This document shows positions 8,619 to 16,863 of a DNA stretch of 64,000 bases, one piece after another. The stretch lies in the NCBI GenBank assembly GCA_934196125.1, contig CAKPVT010000003.1, positions 16,625 through 80,624 on the forward strand. The letters run 5' to 3'. How positions within the stretch are numbered: position 1 is the first letter of the stretch; every line of letters starts with the position of its first letter. The notes beneath the pieces are model-generated. The model had not been told where the DNA came from. It did not search any database and saw only the letters and a list, made by a program, of their open reading frames with translations. Source of the DNA: an uncultured Streptococcus sp. GTDB lineage: Bacteria > Bacillota > Bacilli > Lactobacillales > Streptococcaceae. The translations under genes were made by a program, and so were the position numbers.

Positions 8619-9170
8619 ATGTTCGTTTTATTATTACTAGTCATCAGTTTAGTCTTCTGTATCGTTTACTTCAGGAAGAAGTCTAACTGGCTGCTATGGT
8701 TTAATCTTGTTTTTGTTTTATTGACATTTTTCTATAAGTTGACTAAAATAGGGCTGGCTAGTCAAGATTTAGCTTTACGAATTAATTATGATTACTATCT
8801 ATTTTCTTTATCAGTAATTGCATTTCTTTTCGGAATTGTTGTTAATATCCTCTATATCTATGAGGATAGTTGGTTAGAAAAGTTAGTTCTAGGCTTTGGC
8901 TTAGTTGTTGGTTCAGTTTTTATCTTTTTTGTGCCTTTCTCATTTTACTATGCTTCGGGAGCTATTAGTGAATATGAAACCATTAGAGAAAATGGTAAAA
9001 CTTATGTTTTAGCGGGAGAAAGTTTTAATTTTCATCGTTCTTTTCGTCATAAGTATGAGGTGGTGTCTAAATATCTCCGCCATGCTAAACCGATTGATTA
9101 TGATATTGATCATCTTAGTGAACGATTTAATGATGGTAAATCTTACGAAGATTATTATGATATCAAATAA
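8619..9170 (+). CDS. Hypothetical multi-pass membrane protein
   Basis: The 183-residue protein has about four or five hydrophobic segments: residues 1-18, 24-42, 60-85 and 90-115 are clear. The C-terminal third is polar, rich in His, Tyr and Asp (for example FNFHRSFRHKYEVVSKYLRH). GGAG precedes the ATG. I do not recognise the family. It lies between the two copies of the gatB-end repeat and may be part of the accessory block; an immunity role for neighbouring toxin modules is possible but unsupported. Confidence 0.7.
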   Translation: MFVLLLLVISLVFCIVYFRKKSNWLLWFNLVFVLLTFFYKLTKIGLASQDLALRINYDYYLFSLSVIAFLFGIVVNILYIYEDSWLEKLVLGFGLVVGSVFIFFVPFSFYYASGAISEYETIRENGKTYVLAGESFNFHRSFRHKYEVVSKYLRHAKPIDYDIDHLSERFNDGKSYEDYYDIK

Positions 9171-9225
9171 GAATTATTTGATATGCAGTACTATTATTAT
9201 TTAACGACTATAATACTTAAGGCTA

Positions 9226-9246
9226 GCAAAATTGAAAGAAGATTAA
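9226..9246 (+). repeat. Direct repeat: gatB 3' end, right copy
   Basis: Second copy of GCAAAATTGAAAGAAGA, followed by TTAA so that the gatB reading frame would also end here. It lies immediately before a gene that seems to lack its 5' end. Confidence 0.8.
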
Positions 9247-9291
9247 ATTTTAAGAAAAGCATATAAATCAAGGAAAATCATAAATAGAAGT

Positions 9292-9510
9292 TTGCTTTTT
9301 ATGGTATCAATGTTTGTAATAACTAGCATGATTTATTTTAGTAACTATGAGTTTATGTGGTTGTTTATTGTAGGTCTTTCTGCACTAAGTGTCTCTTTAC
9401 TGATAGGAATACGTCACATGAGGTATAACCTAGTTGTAAAGAATATAACCGTAGATAATAGAGAGAGTTACAAGGTTTTAAAAAAATTAGAAAAAGAAGG
9501 TGTATTTTAA
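9292..9510 (+). CDS. Small membrane protein, probably 5'-truncated
   Basis: From a TTG at 9292 the frame encodes 72 residues with two membrane segments (about residues 1-18 and 22-42) and a charged tail ending KKLEKEGVF. The frame is open upstream to 9247 (reading LRKAYKSRKIINRS), directly after the duplicated gatB end, and no ATG or ribosome site is seen. It therefore looks like a gene that lost its start at the repeat junction. Function is unknown. Confidence 0.4.
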   Translation: MLFMVSMFVITSMIYFSNYEFMWLFIVGLSALSVSLLIGIRHMRYNLVVKNITVDNRESYKVLKKLEKEGVF

Positions 9511-9647
9511 GAGTTCCATCGGGTAATGAAGCTGGAGCTTGGCAAGGAATGTGGATACCAGGTGGTTTTACAAATGCAGGAATCCCAGAAGCAGTTATTA
9601 ATCAGATCCTCTCAGATGGATATAAAGTAATAGATGTATTTAAATAA
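9510..9647 (+). pseudogene. C-terminal tail of a polymorphic toxin (fragment)
   Basis: A 45-codon open stretch reads RVPSGNEAGAWQGMWIPGG and ends ILSDGYKVIDVFK before the stop at 9645. It has no start and begins at the stop of the preceding frame. The Gly/Trp-rich ending followed within 16 bases by a small acidic gene is the layout of a toxin C-terminus and its immunity gene, repeated twice more downstream. I cannot name the toxin family. Confidence 0.5.
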
Positions 9648-9663
9648 AGAAAGGCGGATAACT

Positions 9664-10007
9664 ATGGAGGAAATATTTCCAGGAAATGGTTTTGCAGTTG
9701 TAAAAAAAAAGATAATACGTACACAATTGAATGGCCTCAAGGGCCATTTGACCAGACAGTTTCTTACCCAATAACCAAAGAATTGGCAGATAAAGCTTTC
9801 AGATTCTATGACGATGCTTATGAAGTAATGATATATGCTGAGACTGGTTTGTGGCCAGAAAAAAATACAGAAGATGAAGAAAATGAACGAGTAAGAAAAT
9901 TCCCAGAGTTATTGATAAAAGTTCCTGATAATCAAGATTTATTTACAGAAGAAGAATTGAAAACATTGATACCTTTAGGAGAAAAAAGTTTATCAGAAGA
10001 AGAGTAA
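9664..10007 (+). pseudogene. Immunity-type gene with frameshift in an A9 tract
   Basis: An ATG at 9664 with AAAGGCGG upstream starts MEEIFPGNGFAVVKK. At nine consecutive A residues (9712-9720 block) the frame is lost, and the protein resumes one frame over as NTYTIEWPQGPFDQTVSY, continuing to a stop at 10005. One added A (A10) would give a 114-residue acidic protein. Position after a toxin tail suggests an immunity protein. The homopolymer makes this either a true pseudogene, a phase-variable gene or a sequencing error. Confidence 0.6.
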
Positions 10008-10019
10008 TTTAATAAAGTA

Positions 10020-10175
10020 AAAAGGCACTTTACTATCTGATTGGCGTCGGATAGTAAAGCCTTGACTAGTAAGAGTGAACTCACTAATCAAGTTGCCAAT
10101 AGCTAACAAAAAGCTAGCTGTATTTATTGTACAAAAATTCAAAGGACTTTTCTAGTCTTTTTGAGTGTTTCTTAA
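10020..10175 (+). other. Structured non-coding spacer, copy 1
   Basis: This spacer between toxin cassettes recurs at 11018-11174 and partly at 12224-12290. It holds a stem GGC-AC-TTTACTATC / GATAGTAAA-GCC (10024-10037 with 10050-10061), a second stem CTTGA-C-TAGT / ACTA-A-TCAAG, a third AGCTA / TAGCT, and a terminator-like AGGACT / AGTCTTTTT near the end. Several paired positions change together between copies. Confidence 0.7.
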
Positions 10176-10751
10176 ATGTACAATCATTTCAGTAGCATGG
10201 TCAAAGGTGCTTCATCCACGAAGATGGAGCATGTCGTGAAGATGATGCAGAATAGTGGTAGAAGTAATTATAAAAATATTATGACCCAAGCTAAGAATCT
10301 TCAAACTGCACAAGCGCTCCTAAATGAGAAAGCCAGTGGGGCTGGTGAATTTAATATAAATGAAATTCGACCAAAATTAAAAACAGATTCAGATACTGCA
10401 TTTTTCTGGTCTGGTAGAACAGATGGTGTTGGAGGAGCTGACATAGCAGCAAATGTAGCAAAAGGTAAAGGCGGTACGACTTTAGAGTCAACAATAGCGA
10501 ATAAAAATATTAAAATGCCTGAATGGGATTTTAATAACCCAAGTTCAATGGAAGCTTGGGACTTGGCTTCAGGAGCTTATGCAGAACAAGTTTCTGGTCA
10601 GGTTCGTGCAGTAGTAGGTTCAGAGTTGAGACCTGGCAATATATGGGAAAATGTGGAGTTACCTCGATTAAAAAGTAATCCTAACGTAACTCAAATTACT
10701 ACAATTGACCCAAAAACAGGAATTGAAAAAATCATTTTTGAAAGGAAGTAA
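10176..10751 (+). CDS. Orphan polymorphic-toxin cassette with ADP-ribosyl-cyclase-like C-terminus
   Basis: The 191-residue product has a constant segment (residues 1-56, MYNHFSSMVKGASSTKME...) identical to the next cassette except at the start codon, then a unique toxin domain. That domain carries FFWSGRTDG, GGTTLESTIAN and AWDLASGAYAEQVSGQV, which recall the CD38/ADP-ribosyl cyclase fold (TLE-T and W--S--YA---SG-V motifs). NAD-degrading activity is therefore my inference. No Shine-Dalgarno precedes the ATG and a stop lies just upstream, so this is probably a silent 3' cassette of a larger LXG/type VII effector. The adjacent gene is its immunity partner. Confidence 0.6.
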   Translation: MYNHFSSMVKGASSTKMEHVVKMMQNSGRSNYKNIMTQAKNLQTAQALLNEKASGAGEFNINEIRPKLKTDSDTAFFWSGRTDGVGGADIAANVAKGKGGTTLESTIANKNIKMPEWDFNNPSSMEAWDLASGAYAEQVSGQVRAVVGSELRPGNIWENVELPRLKSNPNVTQITTIDPKTGIEKIIFERK

Positions 10752-10756
10752 ATTAA

Positions 10757-10990
10757 ATGAAAATTACAGGGAGTAGCTCACACGTGAAATTTGATTTAGA
10801 AAATGGATATGCGGTGAAGGCAGACGGAGAAATGTTAGTAGGAGGGAAATTTGTAGCTTTTAAAGATTCAATGAAAAATTGGGAGCCACCACATGAAAAT
10901 GAAGAACTTTCAGAAAAAGAAATTCAAGAAATTATTCAGCAGGTAAAAGAAAATACAAACGAAAATACTGTGCAAATTTCATTTGAATAA
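10757..10990 (+). CDS. Immunity protein, Imm74-like
   Basis: A 77-residue acidic protein starting MKITGSSSHVKFDLENGYAV and containing GEMLVGGKFVAFKDSMKNWE followed by PPHENE. This pattern (MKITG, GEML--G--VA, WEPPH) matches the Imm74 immunity family as I recall it. It starts 5 bases after the toxin stop. By position it should neutralise the preceding toxin domain. Confidence 0.6.
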   Translation: MKITGSSSHVKFDLENGYAVKADGEMLVGGKFVAFKDSMKNWEPPHENEELSEKEIQEIIQQVKENTNENTVQISFE

Positions 10991-11017
10991 ATAAGTAATA
11001 TATTGAATTTAAAAATA

Positions 11018-11174
11018 AAAAAGGCACTTTATCACTAGACTGGTAATCAAGTGATAAAGCCTTGACTAGTAAGCATACACTCATTAATCAAGTTGCCAAT
11101 AGCTACCAAAAGATAGCTGTATTTATTGTACGAAACTTCAAGGGACTTTTCTAGTCTTTTTGAGTGTTTCTTAG
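11018..11174 (+). other. Structured non-coding spacer, copy 2
   Basis: Second copy of the spacer. The first stem is GGC-AC-TTTATCACT (11023-11036) with AGTGATAAA-GCC (11050-11061). Relative to copy 1, four bases on each arm differ but pairing is kept. The rest, including the terminator-like AGTCTTTTT end, is nearly identical to copy 1. Confidence 0.7.
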
Positions 11175-11798
11175 GTGTACAATCATTTCAGTAGCATGGT
11201 CAAAGGAGCTTCATCCACGAAGATGGAGCATGTCGTGAAGATGATGCAGAATAGTGGTAGAAGTAATTATAAAAATATTATGACCCAAGCTAAGAATCTT
11301 CAAACTGCACAAGCGCTCCTAAATGAGAAAGCCAGTGGGGCTAATAATTTCAAATTTGGAAATAATTCAAAGAATCATTTGAAAAATGTAGAGGTGGTCA
11401 ATACTAAAAGAGGGGTTGTTGGTGGTCATAATATGGATGATTTCAACAATGCACTTAAAAATCAAGGATTTAATCCAGAAGACTTGATTGTTTCAAAAAA
11501 ACCACACCCAACTATTGATGGCATTTATGAAGTTGAATACAAAATACCTAGAAAAGATATGGCTGGTAATGTTGCGGAACCAATATCTTATAAGAATATT
11601 GAAAAACCAAAAACAGTTTATGCCCCAACAAAAATTAGTGACAATCAAATGTATGAATGGGGGCAGACTGCCATGAATAATGGGAAAATCCAACCAGACG
11701 GTCGAACAATTATTGGAACTTCTCCAAACGGTGTAAAATTTATAGGCTATTTAAATGACGCAGGAGAAGTAACTAATTTTTTCCCTGTATTAAATTAG
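11175..11798 (+). CDS. Orphan polymorphic-toxin cassette with EndoU nuclease domain
   Basis: Starting from GTG, residues 1-56 repeat the constant segment of the previous cassette. The rest matches bacterial EndoU ribonuclease toxins: GGHNMDDFNNAL (catalytic His), HPTIDGIYEVEYKIPRKD, KTVYAPTKISDNQMYEWG, then GTSPNGVKFIGYLND and VTNFFPVLN at the C-terminus. EndoU domains cleave RNA, often tRNA, in target cells. As in cassette 1 there is no ribosome site and an in-frame stop precedes the start, so it looks like a displaced C-terminal module. The downstream gene is its likely immunity partner. Confidence 0.8.
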   Translation: MYNHFSSMVKGASSTKMEHVVKMMQNSGRSNYKNIMTQAKNLQTAQALLNEKASGANNFKFGNNSKNHLKNVEVVNTKRGVVGGHNMDDFNNALKNQGFNPEDLIVSKKPHPTIDGIYEVEYKIPRKDMAGNVAEPISYKNIEKPKTVYAPTKISDNQMYEWGQTAMNNGKIQPDGRTIIGTSPNGVKFIGYLNDAGEVTNFFPVLN

Positions 11799-11818
11799 AA
11801 TGATTGGATTGTGATACT

Positions 11819-12208
11819 ATGGAAAATGAATTTCAAATTTTAAATGATAAGAAAAGTATAGATCAATTAATGTTAACCTATTTTTCAATAGTAAGTGGAA
11901 AAGATTTAGAAAGAGCTTTATCTGCTTTTAAAGAAGAAAAAGGATATGGAATAGAAATAGTTTTTGTTTCTTTTAAAAATGATTTAGATGACTACGATAT
12001 GATGCAGTTACCTAAAACATTAGATGATAATCATGTTTTAGTTGAATTAGGTTCTCCAGCTGTCGAAGTAGATCAAATAGCATATTTAGACTTTAAAACT
12101 TTTTATGATTATTTAGCTGAGAACGTAAAAAAAGAGATAGAAAAAAATTCAGAAGAAAGTGCATTAATAGAACTTTTAAAACAAGTTAAAATCAGTTTGG
12201 AGATATAG
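11819..12208 (+). CDS. EndoU-toxin immunity protein
   Basis: About 129 acidic residues from ATG 11819 (a TTG at 11804 is also possible). GGATT lies at a reasonable distance before the ATG. The sequence contains SGKDLERALSAFKEEKGYGI and LLKQVKISLEI at the end and has no membrane segment. CdiI/EndoU-type ribonuclease immunity proteins have this size and position. The family call rests mainly on position after the EndoU cassette. Confidence 0.6.
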   Translation: MENEFQILNDKKSIDQLMLTYFSIVSGKDLERALSAFKEEKGYGIEIVFVSFKNDLDDYDMMQLPKTLDDNHVLVELGSPAVEVDQIAYLDFKTFYDYLAENVKKEIEKNSEESALIELLKQVKISLEI

Positions 12209-12223
12209 TTTTTATAAAATAAA

Positions 12224-12290
12224 AATGGTAAGTGATAAAGCCTCGAATAGTAAGGTCTAAACTCACTAATCAAGTTTCTGATAGATACTA
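12224..12290 (+). repeat. Partial third copy of the cassette spacer
   Basis: AAGTGATAAAGCC followed by AATAGTAAG and ACTCACTAATCAAGTT repeats the middle of spacers 1 and 2, but the left arm of the first stem and everything after TCAAGTT have diverged. It marks the right end of the cassette array. Confidence 0.65.
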
Positions 12291-12294
12291 ATAT

Positions 12295-12339
12295 AAAAAA
12301 GTGTAACGTATTTATTTAAGAATACATTACACTTTTTTT
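12295..12339 (+). terminator. Bidirectional terminator after the cassette array
   Basis: AAAGTGTAACGTATT pairs with AATACATTACACTTT around an 8-base loop, with A-run before and seven T after. Confidence 0.85.
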
Positions 12340-12348
12340 GTTTGATAA

Positions 12349-12480
12349 TTAAAAAATATCCCAGTCTCTTTTCTGAAATTTAAGAACCAAATTACTAATC
12401 TCTTTTAGGTCATTTTGAGTTAAGTTGTGCAGACTTTGAATAATTTCATACTCCTCTTGAGAAGTTATAGTATATGGGGT
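12349..12480 (-). pseudogene. C-terminal fragment of a gene cut by a Tn3-family end
   Basis: On the minus strand, 44 codons from 12480 to the stop at 12349 read YTITSQEEYEIIQSLHNL and end LVLKFQKRDWDIF. There is no start, and the open stretch begins at the GGGG end of the transposon inverted repeat. The helical tail resembles C-termini of phage-type XRE repressors, but this is weak. Confidence 0.4.
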
Positions 12481-12531
12481 CACTGGAACATCCGTACAGA
12501 AAATAGCGGTAGGATTTAAAACACGAACATT
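12476..12531. repeat. Terminal inverted repeat of a Tn3-family transposon (single end)
   Basis: The sequence starts GGGGTCACTGGAACATCCGT and contains AGAAAATAGCGG and ATTTAAAACACG. It resembles the 38-bp GGGG-starting ends of Tn3 elements, in particular the Tn1546 type. It lies 10 bases beyond the transposase stop, where Tn3 ends are expected. The opposite end is not seen. Confidence 0.6.
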
Positions 12532-12540
12532 TTAGATTTA

Positions 12541-14895
12541 TTATGAATTTAAAGGACGTAATTGACCATTTTTCAAGGAAGGATCGTATCGAAACGAATA
12601 TTTACCAACAAAGTTAATATGCTCAAAGAGAAGTGGTGACAACTTATTGATTTTCTCTTCTGAACAATCAAATCCTTCAATACGCATTTGGTCAATTACT
12701 CTTTCTAAATAAAGTGTATTCCAATAAATGATGGCATTTGTCACAATGCTGAGAGCAGTCAATTGCTCTTCCATTCCGTCAATATAGGTTTGATAAAGTT
12801 TGCCCTTTTTTCCATAAAATATGTGGCGACATAATGTATGTCTTGCTTCTCCTTTATTCAGCTGTTCTAAAATCTGTCTTGCGTAAATTTCATCAGAGAT
12901 ATAGCGTAATTGATGCTTTGTTTTATATACTTTTCCATACTCAATAATGGCTTTTCCTAGCTCTGTTGGTTGGCCATTGCGTTGAAGTGCTTTTGTTAAT
13001 TCTATCGCATTCACTTTTCCTGATTTCAAGGAACCTGCTACTCGAAGTATTTCACTCCAGTTTTTTTCTATTCGAGCAATGTTGATTTTATTTTGAGAAA
13101 CTTCATTTAACATTTTATAGTCTGCAGTTAAGTCTATTCGCCAAAGTTTTGTTCCATGGTTGTTAGCAATTCGTGGGCTAAATTGGAACCCTAACAAGCC
13201 AAAAAGTCCAAATACTAAGTCACTATATCCGGCTGTATCTGGCATGATTTGTTTCGGTTCTAAGCCACTTGTTTGATTTAAAAAACCATCCAATAAGTAC
13301 AAAGAATCACGCAATGTTCCTGGAACAACCATTCCATGAAAGCCTATATATTGATCAGAAACAAAGTTGTAAAATGTGATTCTACGACCACGGCCAAAAT
13401 ATTTTGGATTGCTTCTAGAATATAAGGAACGTTGTGGTGTGGTATAACGAATGCCATCGGCTGAAGCCATCTGATTCGTTCCCCATACACGAGAAGTAGG
13501 TAGTTCTTTGTATGCAGAAATAATTTTTTTATTTGTTGCTGACAGTGTATCCAATCGAACATATTGGTGATTGACGTACATTAGCCGATCATATTTTAAA
13601 CTCTCGATTCCTTCTTTAGATACTGGAGAAAAAACAATATTACAGGCTTCTGCTAAAAGTACTGCTAGAACACTAATATCTAGGTGATCCATACGCGTAT
13701 TCGATTCATTAATATGGTGGAAACAGGAGGTTAAATCAAGTTGTTGATTTACCTCCAATAATAAATCTGGAAGATCAATTTTGGGCATTAATGCTTTTAC
13801 GCGATTTTTGAACTGCTTATCTTCCTTATGTTCACGTGTTTTTCGGAGTTTAGACACGATAATTTTATCTTTGTTCTCCTGTTTTTCAATTCTAGCCATT
13901 TCAGAATGAGGCCATTTTTTTATTGTTTCGTTATAAGACAGACTTAAAACTTCTTCTAATTGTTTTATTGCTTCAGTAGAAGATCTAGGTAATTCCAATT
14001 GAGAGAGTAAACTTTCTTTTTGCTGTTCCCACGTATCTTCACTGATTAAACAACTCATTGGATCAATGAATCTTTCACTTTTAGGTACAAATATATCATG
14101 TTTATTCAAGCTTTGGATTAGTAACTCAACACCTAGAATAAGCATACTTTGATTGACTTCATTAGGGTTAGAGTGAATATAATAAGCCCATTTCTTTGGT
14201 ATATGATTTTCAACAGATTCAAATTGTCTAAAGGTAATTGGCTTTGGAAATCTACGTCGAATTAAGTACCACACTGCCATACAATCTTCACCATAGTGGC
14301 CATTTTCTATTGTTAATGTTTCAATAATCAAAGGAATAAACTTTCGAATTTTACGATAAGATTGAATTAATTCTGCGATTGCAATAGGTTCTTGTTCATT
14401 TTTAACAAGTTTCTTTACTTGAAACACCGCATTTACAATATCCTCTGCTGGATATTGGTCAAACACTCGGCTTCGCAGACAATCATTTTCAATAGAATCG
14501 TCTAAAAATAGTTCAACTATTTCAGATAGAGTAAATGCTGCACGATCCAAATCTTTTAACGTTCGTAGTCGCTCTTTTGATTCTTTATTTTTTGCTCGTC
14601 TAAAAATTGACTCATAATATTTTATTAAAGCTGTAAGTAATTCGTCTGTAGCAATCTTTTCATACTCATACACAAAAGCAACTAAAAGGGCTAATTTTTT
14701 CTGAATACTCATTCTTTGAATAAGGCTTGATTTGGCTTTAAAAGCGTAGGCAGCTAAATGTTTTATTTTCCCTTCAGGGATAGTTGAGAAATCCCATTTA
14801 CTCGTATGAAACTGCTGGAATTCCTTTAATCGATGAAAACCACGAATGATTTCTTTCCTACTTTCATCAATTAAAGGAGCTCGTAAAATATCCAT
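12541..14895 (-). pseudogene. Tn3-family transposase TnpA, N-terminally truncated
   Basis: From an internal ATG 784 residues remain; full Tn3 transposases are about 960-1000, so roughly 200 N-terminal residues (DNA-binding part) are missing. An in-frame TAG lies a few codons upstream of the junction. The catalytic core is present: WGTNQMASADGIRY (first Asp), MPDTAGYSDLVFGLFGLLGF (second Asp) and the C-terminal ALSIVTNAIIYWNTLYLER region with the Glu environment. Without the N-terminus and the second terminal repeat it is unlikely to be mobile. Its presence indicates that the surrounding genes arrived horizontally. Confidence 0.85.
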
Positions 14896-14982
14896 TTTAG
14901 TGAATGCCCCTTGAACAGGTGTACTCTAATGTGTTTAACGATGGATATTTAGGTTTATTCAAGTTAATGCTAAAATTGATCC

Positions 14983-15840
14983 TCAATCGTCATCGTCACC
15001 TAAAAGATTCAGAATATCCAAAAATAAATTAATAAAGTCTAAGTAAATATCTATTGAGCTAGACATAGCTAACAGCCACCATGACTTTCCAGAATCAGGA
15101 ACACCATCACGCAACTTGTCTAAGAAACGTATTTTGATCATTTGATTATCATATGCACTATACAGTGTAAAGATAATAATGTCCGCAACTAAAATTACTA
15201 TGTTCAGGAGACTATTAGTATAATAGTGCTGAAAGAACCCGAATGCAATTAATGCCAATAATCCACCAAATAATGGTGTTCCCCATCCGGTTAAATTGTT
15301 TCTTGTTAGCATCCCAAACAATGCGCTACCCAAATAAATAATGATCGTCAGCACCAAAGCCTCAAAAATTAGGTTTCTGTCGTAAAAAATGGGTACAAGT
15401 CCCATCACTATCCCGACTGCTGTCGTGACCCCAATAGTAGCTGCCATGCCTAGTAGTAAAGAATCGGTCCCTTGTGCAAAAATCAATAAAATGAATAAGA
15501 CAAAACAAAGTGCAAGAAATACTAGACCATGAGCAGAAAGAAGAATATTCAATAATTTCAAAAGCAACTCTGGATGCAAATACATATACAGTGACACCAT
15601 TCCGGTATAGAATAATTGGATCACAAAAATTAAATATACTTGAAGAACATGCCTCTGCAAAAATGAAACTTCATTTTCATCTGGTGCAAACTTGCTTGCT
15701 TTTTGCACTAAGCGAAATTTACCAACATAATTTCCATCCGCACTCCCCACACTGGCAACTTCTTTTGTCAAAGTACGCAGACTTTCTGAATAGGAACCAG
15801 CGGATGGTGCTGAACGTTTTTGTATTTTACTTTTATGCAA
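14983..15840 (-). CDS. Bax inhibitor-1 (UPF0005) family membrane protein
   Basis: A 285-residue protein with a polar N-terminus of about 80 residues and seven hydrophobic segments. The C-terminal signature is typical of the family: TLYSAYDNQMIK followed by SSIDIYLDFINLFLDILNLL and an acidic DDDD end, with the di-aspartate pH sensor region present. The start is TTG at 15840 with GGAGG 6 bases upstream. Family members form calcium-leak or stress-related channels; in bacteria the role is not settled. It sits among mobile-element debris, so it is probably acquired. Confidence 0.8.
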   Translation of the reverse strand: MHKSKIQKRSAPSAGSYSESLRTLTKEVASVGSADGNYVGKFRLVQKASKFAPDENEVSFLQRHVLQVYLIFVIQLFYTGMVSLYMYLHPELLLKLLNILLSAHGLVFLALCFVLFILLIFAQGTDSLLLGMAATIGVTTAVGIVMGLVPIFYDRNLIFEALVLTIIIYLGSALFGMLTRNNLTGWGTPLFGGLLALIAFGFFQHYYTNSLLNIVILVADIIIFTLYSAYDNQMIKIRFLDKLRDGVPDSGKSWWLLAMSSSIDIYLDFINLFLDILNLLGDDDD

Positions 15841-16069
15841 TTGGCTCCTCCCTTCTAACTAATCCCTTTTTCATCCATACCTGTCCAGCTAAAAGAATTT
15901 TTCTACGAACGCTTTTACGACCCCTTCAAATTCTTTCTCAGTCAATGTTTTGTAGTAGCCACCCTTATCTCTGCATGCTAAGTGTAAAATAAATTGCGGT
16001 AAGCACTGGAAAAAACAAAAGAAGACCATTACTCTAGATGTTAGGTTTAGCCGCCAATAACAAATCTCC

Positions 16070-16446
16070 ATGGAAAACATTATAACTGAATTAATAGATA
16101 TTTTAAAGAGTCATTCAACAGTTCTCGCAAAAAGAAAAAGCAGCCGTGGTTTTCTTGATGAGCGTAATCAAGAAAATTGTCGCTCAAGCACTTGAACAGG
16201 TAGATGATTCTTTGATTGAAGAACAAAAAGAAAAAGGTTCCCAGATCGAGAAAAAAACATTCGGACGGTTGTTACAATGATTGGCGAAATCCGCTTTAAA
16301 CGACGATGCTATATTACGCCCAACGGTTCAGCAGTCTCCCCCCTCGATGAATTTATGGGATGGACAAAATACAATCGTTACAGTACTTTAGTCGTCAGAA
16401 ATCTCAGTGAGCTTGCGACGAAGCTGTCCTATTGTTGTTCTTACTG
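16070..16446 (+). pseudogene. Degenerate ISLre2-family transposase, N-terminal part
   Basis: Pieces in three frames join up: ENIITELIDILKSHSTVLAK, then KKIVAQALEQVDDSLIEEQK, then GEIRFKRRCYITPNG and LDEFMGWTKYNRYSTLVVRN followed by LSELATKLSY. These are the opening segments of ISLre2 transposases. Frameshifts occur near 16130 and 16250, and the gene stops at 16446 where homology is lost, so about two thirds is missing. Confidence 0.7.
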
Positions 16447-16526
16447 AGTGTTACCATTAAGGCAACCAATGCAACTAGCAATGTTCCAAACTGGAACATC
16501 AAACCAATTGCTTCAGCAACAGACAA
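16404..16526 (-). CDS. Putative holin-like small toxin
   Basis: A 40-codon frame from TTG at 16526, with AGAAGGG about 12 bases upstream, reads MSVAEAIGLMFQFGTLLVAL and VALMVTLSKNNN. One membrane helix with an acidic N-terminus and the xxAEAxGLMxQFG pattern are hallmarks of the holin-like toxin (Hol-Tox) peptides of lactobacilli and enterococci, usually part of type I toxin-antitoxin loci. The last dozen residues (NRTASSQAH) are encoded by the antisense strand of the ISLre2 remnant, so the original C-terminus has been replaced. Activity is uncertain. Confidence 0.5.
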   Translation of the reverse strand: MSVAEAIGLMFQFGTLLVALVALMVTLSKNNNRTASSQAH

Positions 16527-16637
16527 AAATGCTATTCCCTTCTACGAAGTAGGAAAATGCTCATAAGCATCACCCCCTGAATAGCCAACCGCCATAAACT
16601 TACTACGTCAATTAGTATATCATAATTATAGGCCTAA

Positions 16638-16832
16638 TTATTTTGCTGCTTTATCGGGATTTCTAATGGTGAAGGAAGATACAACTAGCTGTTTTTTACT
16701 GTTGAAATGACCCTCAACAGAAATATTGTACTTTCCATCTTGTAGCATTAACAGTAATGTCGTTAATTCAGGATTCACTACAATGCAATTATAAGATCGA
16801 TGAATCGTTGTTAACGCAAACCAGGAGTTCAA
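16638..16832 (-). CDS. Small hypothetical protein or fragment
   Basis: 64 codons with NISVEGHFNSKKQLVVSSFT and IRNPDKAAK at the end. No convincing ribosome site, no family recognised. The surrounding DNA is fragmentary, so this may be the 3' part of a larger lost gene. Confidence 0.25.
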   Translation of the reverse strand: MNSWFALTTIHRSYNCIVVNPELTTLLLMLQDGKYNISVEGHFNSKKQLVVSSFTIRNPDKAAK

Positions 16833-16863
16833 ATTTTCTGATTATGCAGTCAACATCTAACAC

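Noticed and set aside
15889..16080. 63-codon minus-strand frame (CRDKGGYYKTLTEKEFEGVVKA near its end)
   Set aside because: No start site with a ribosome sequence and no family recognised; it overlaps the ISLre2 remnant. Possibly the end of a lost gene, but not enough support to list.
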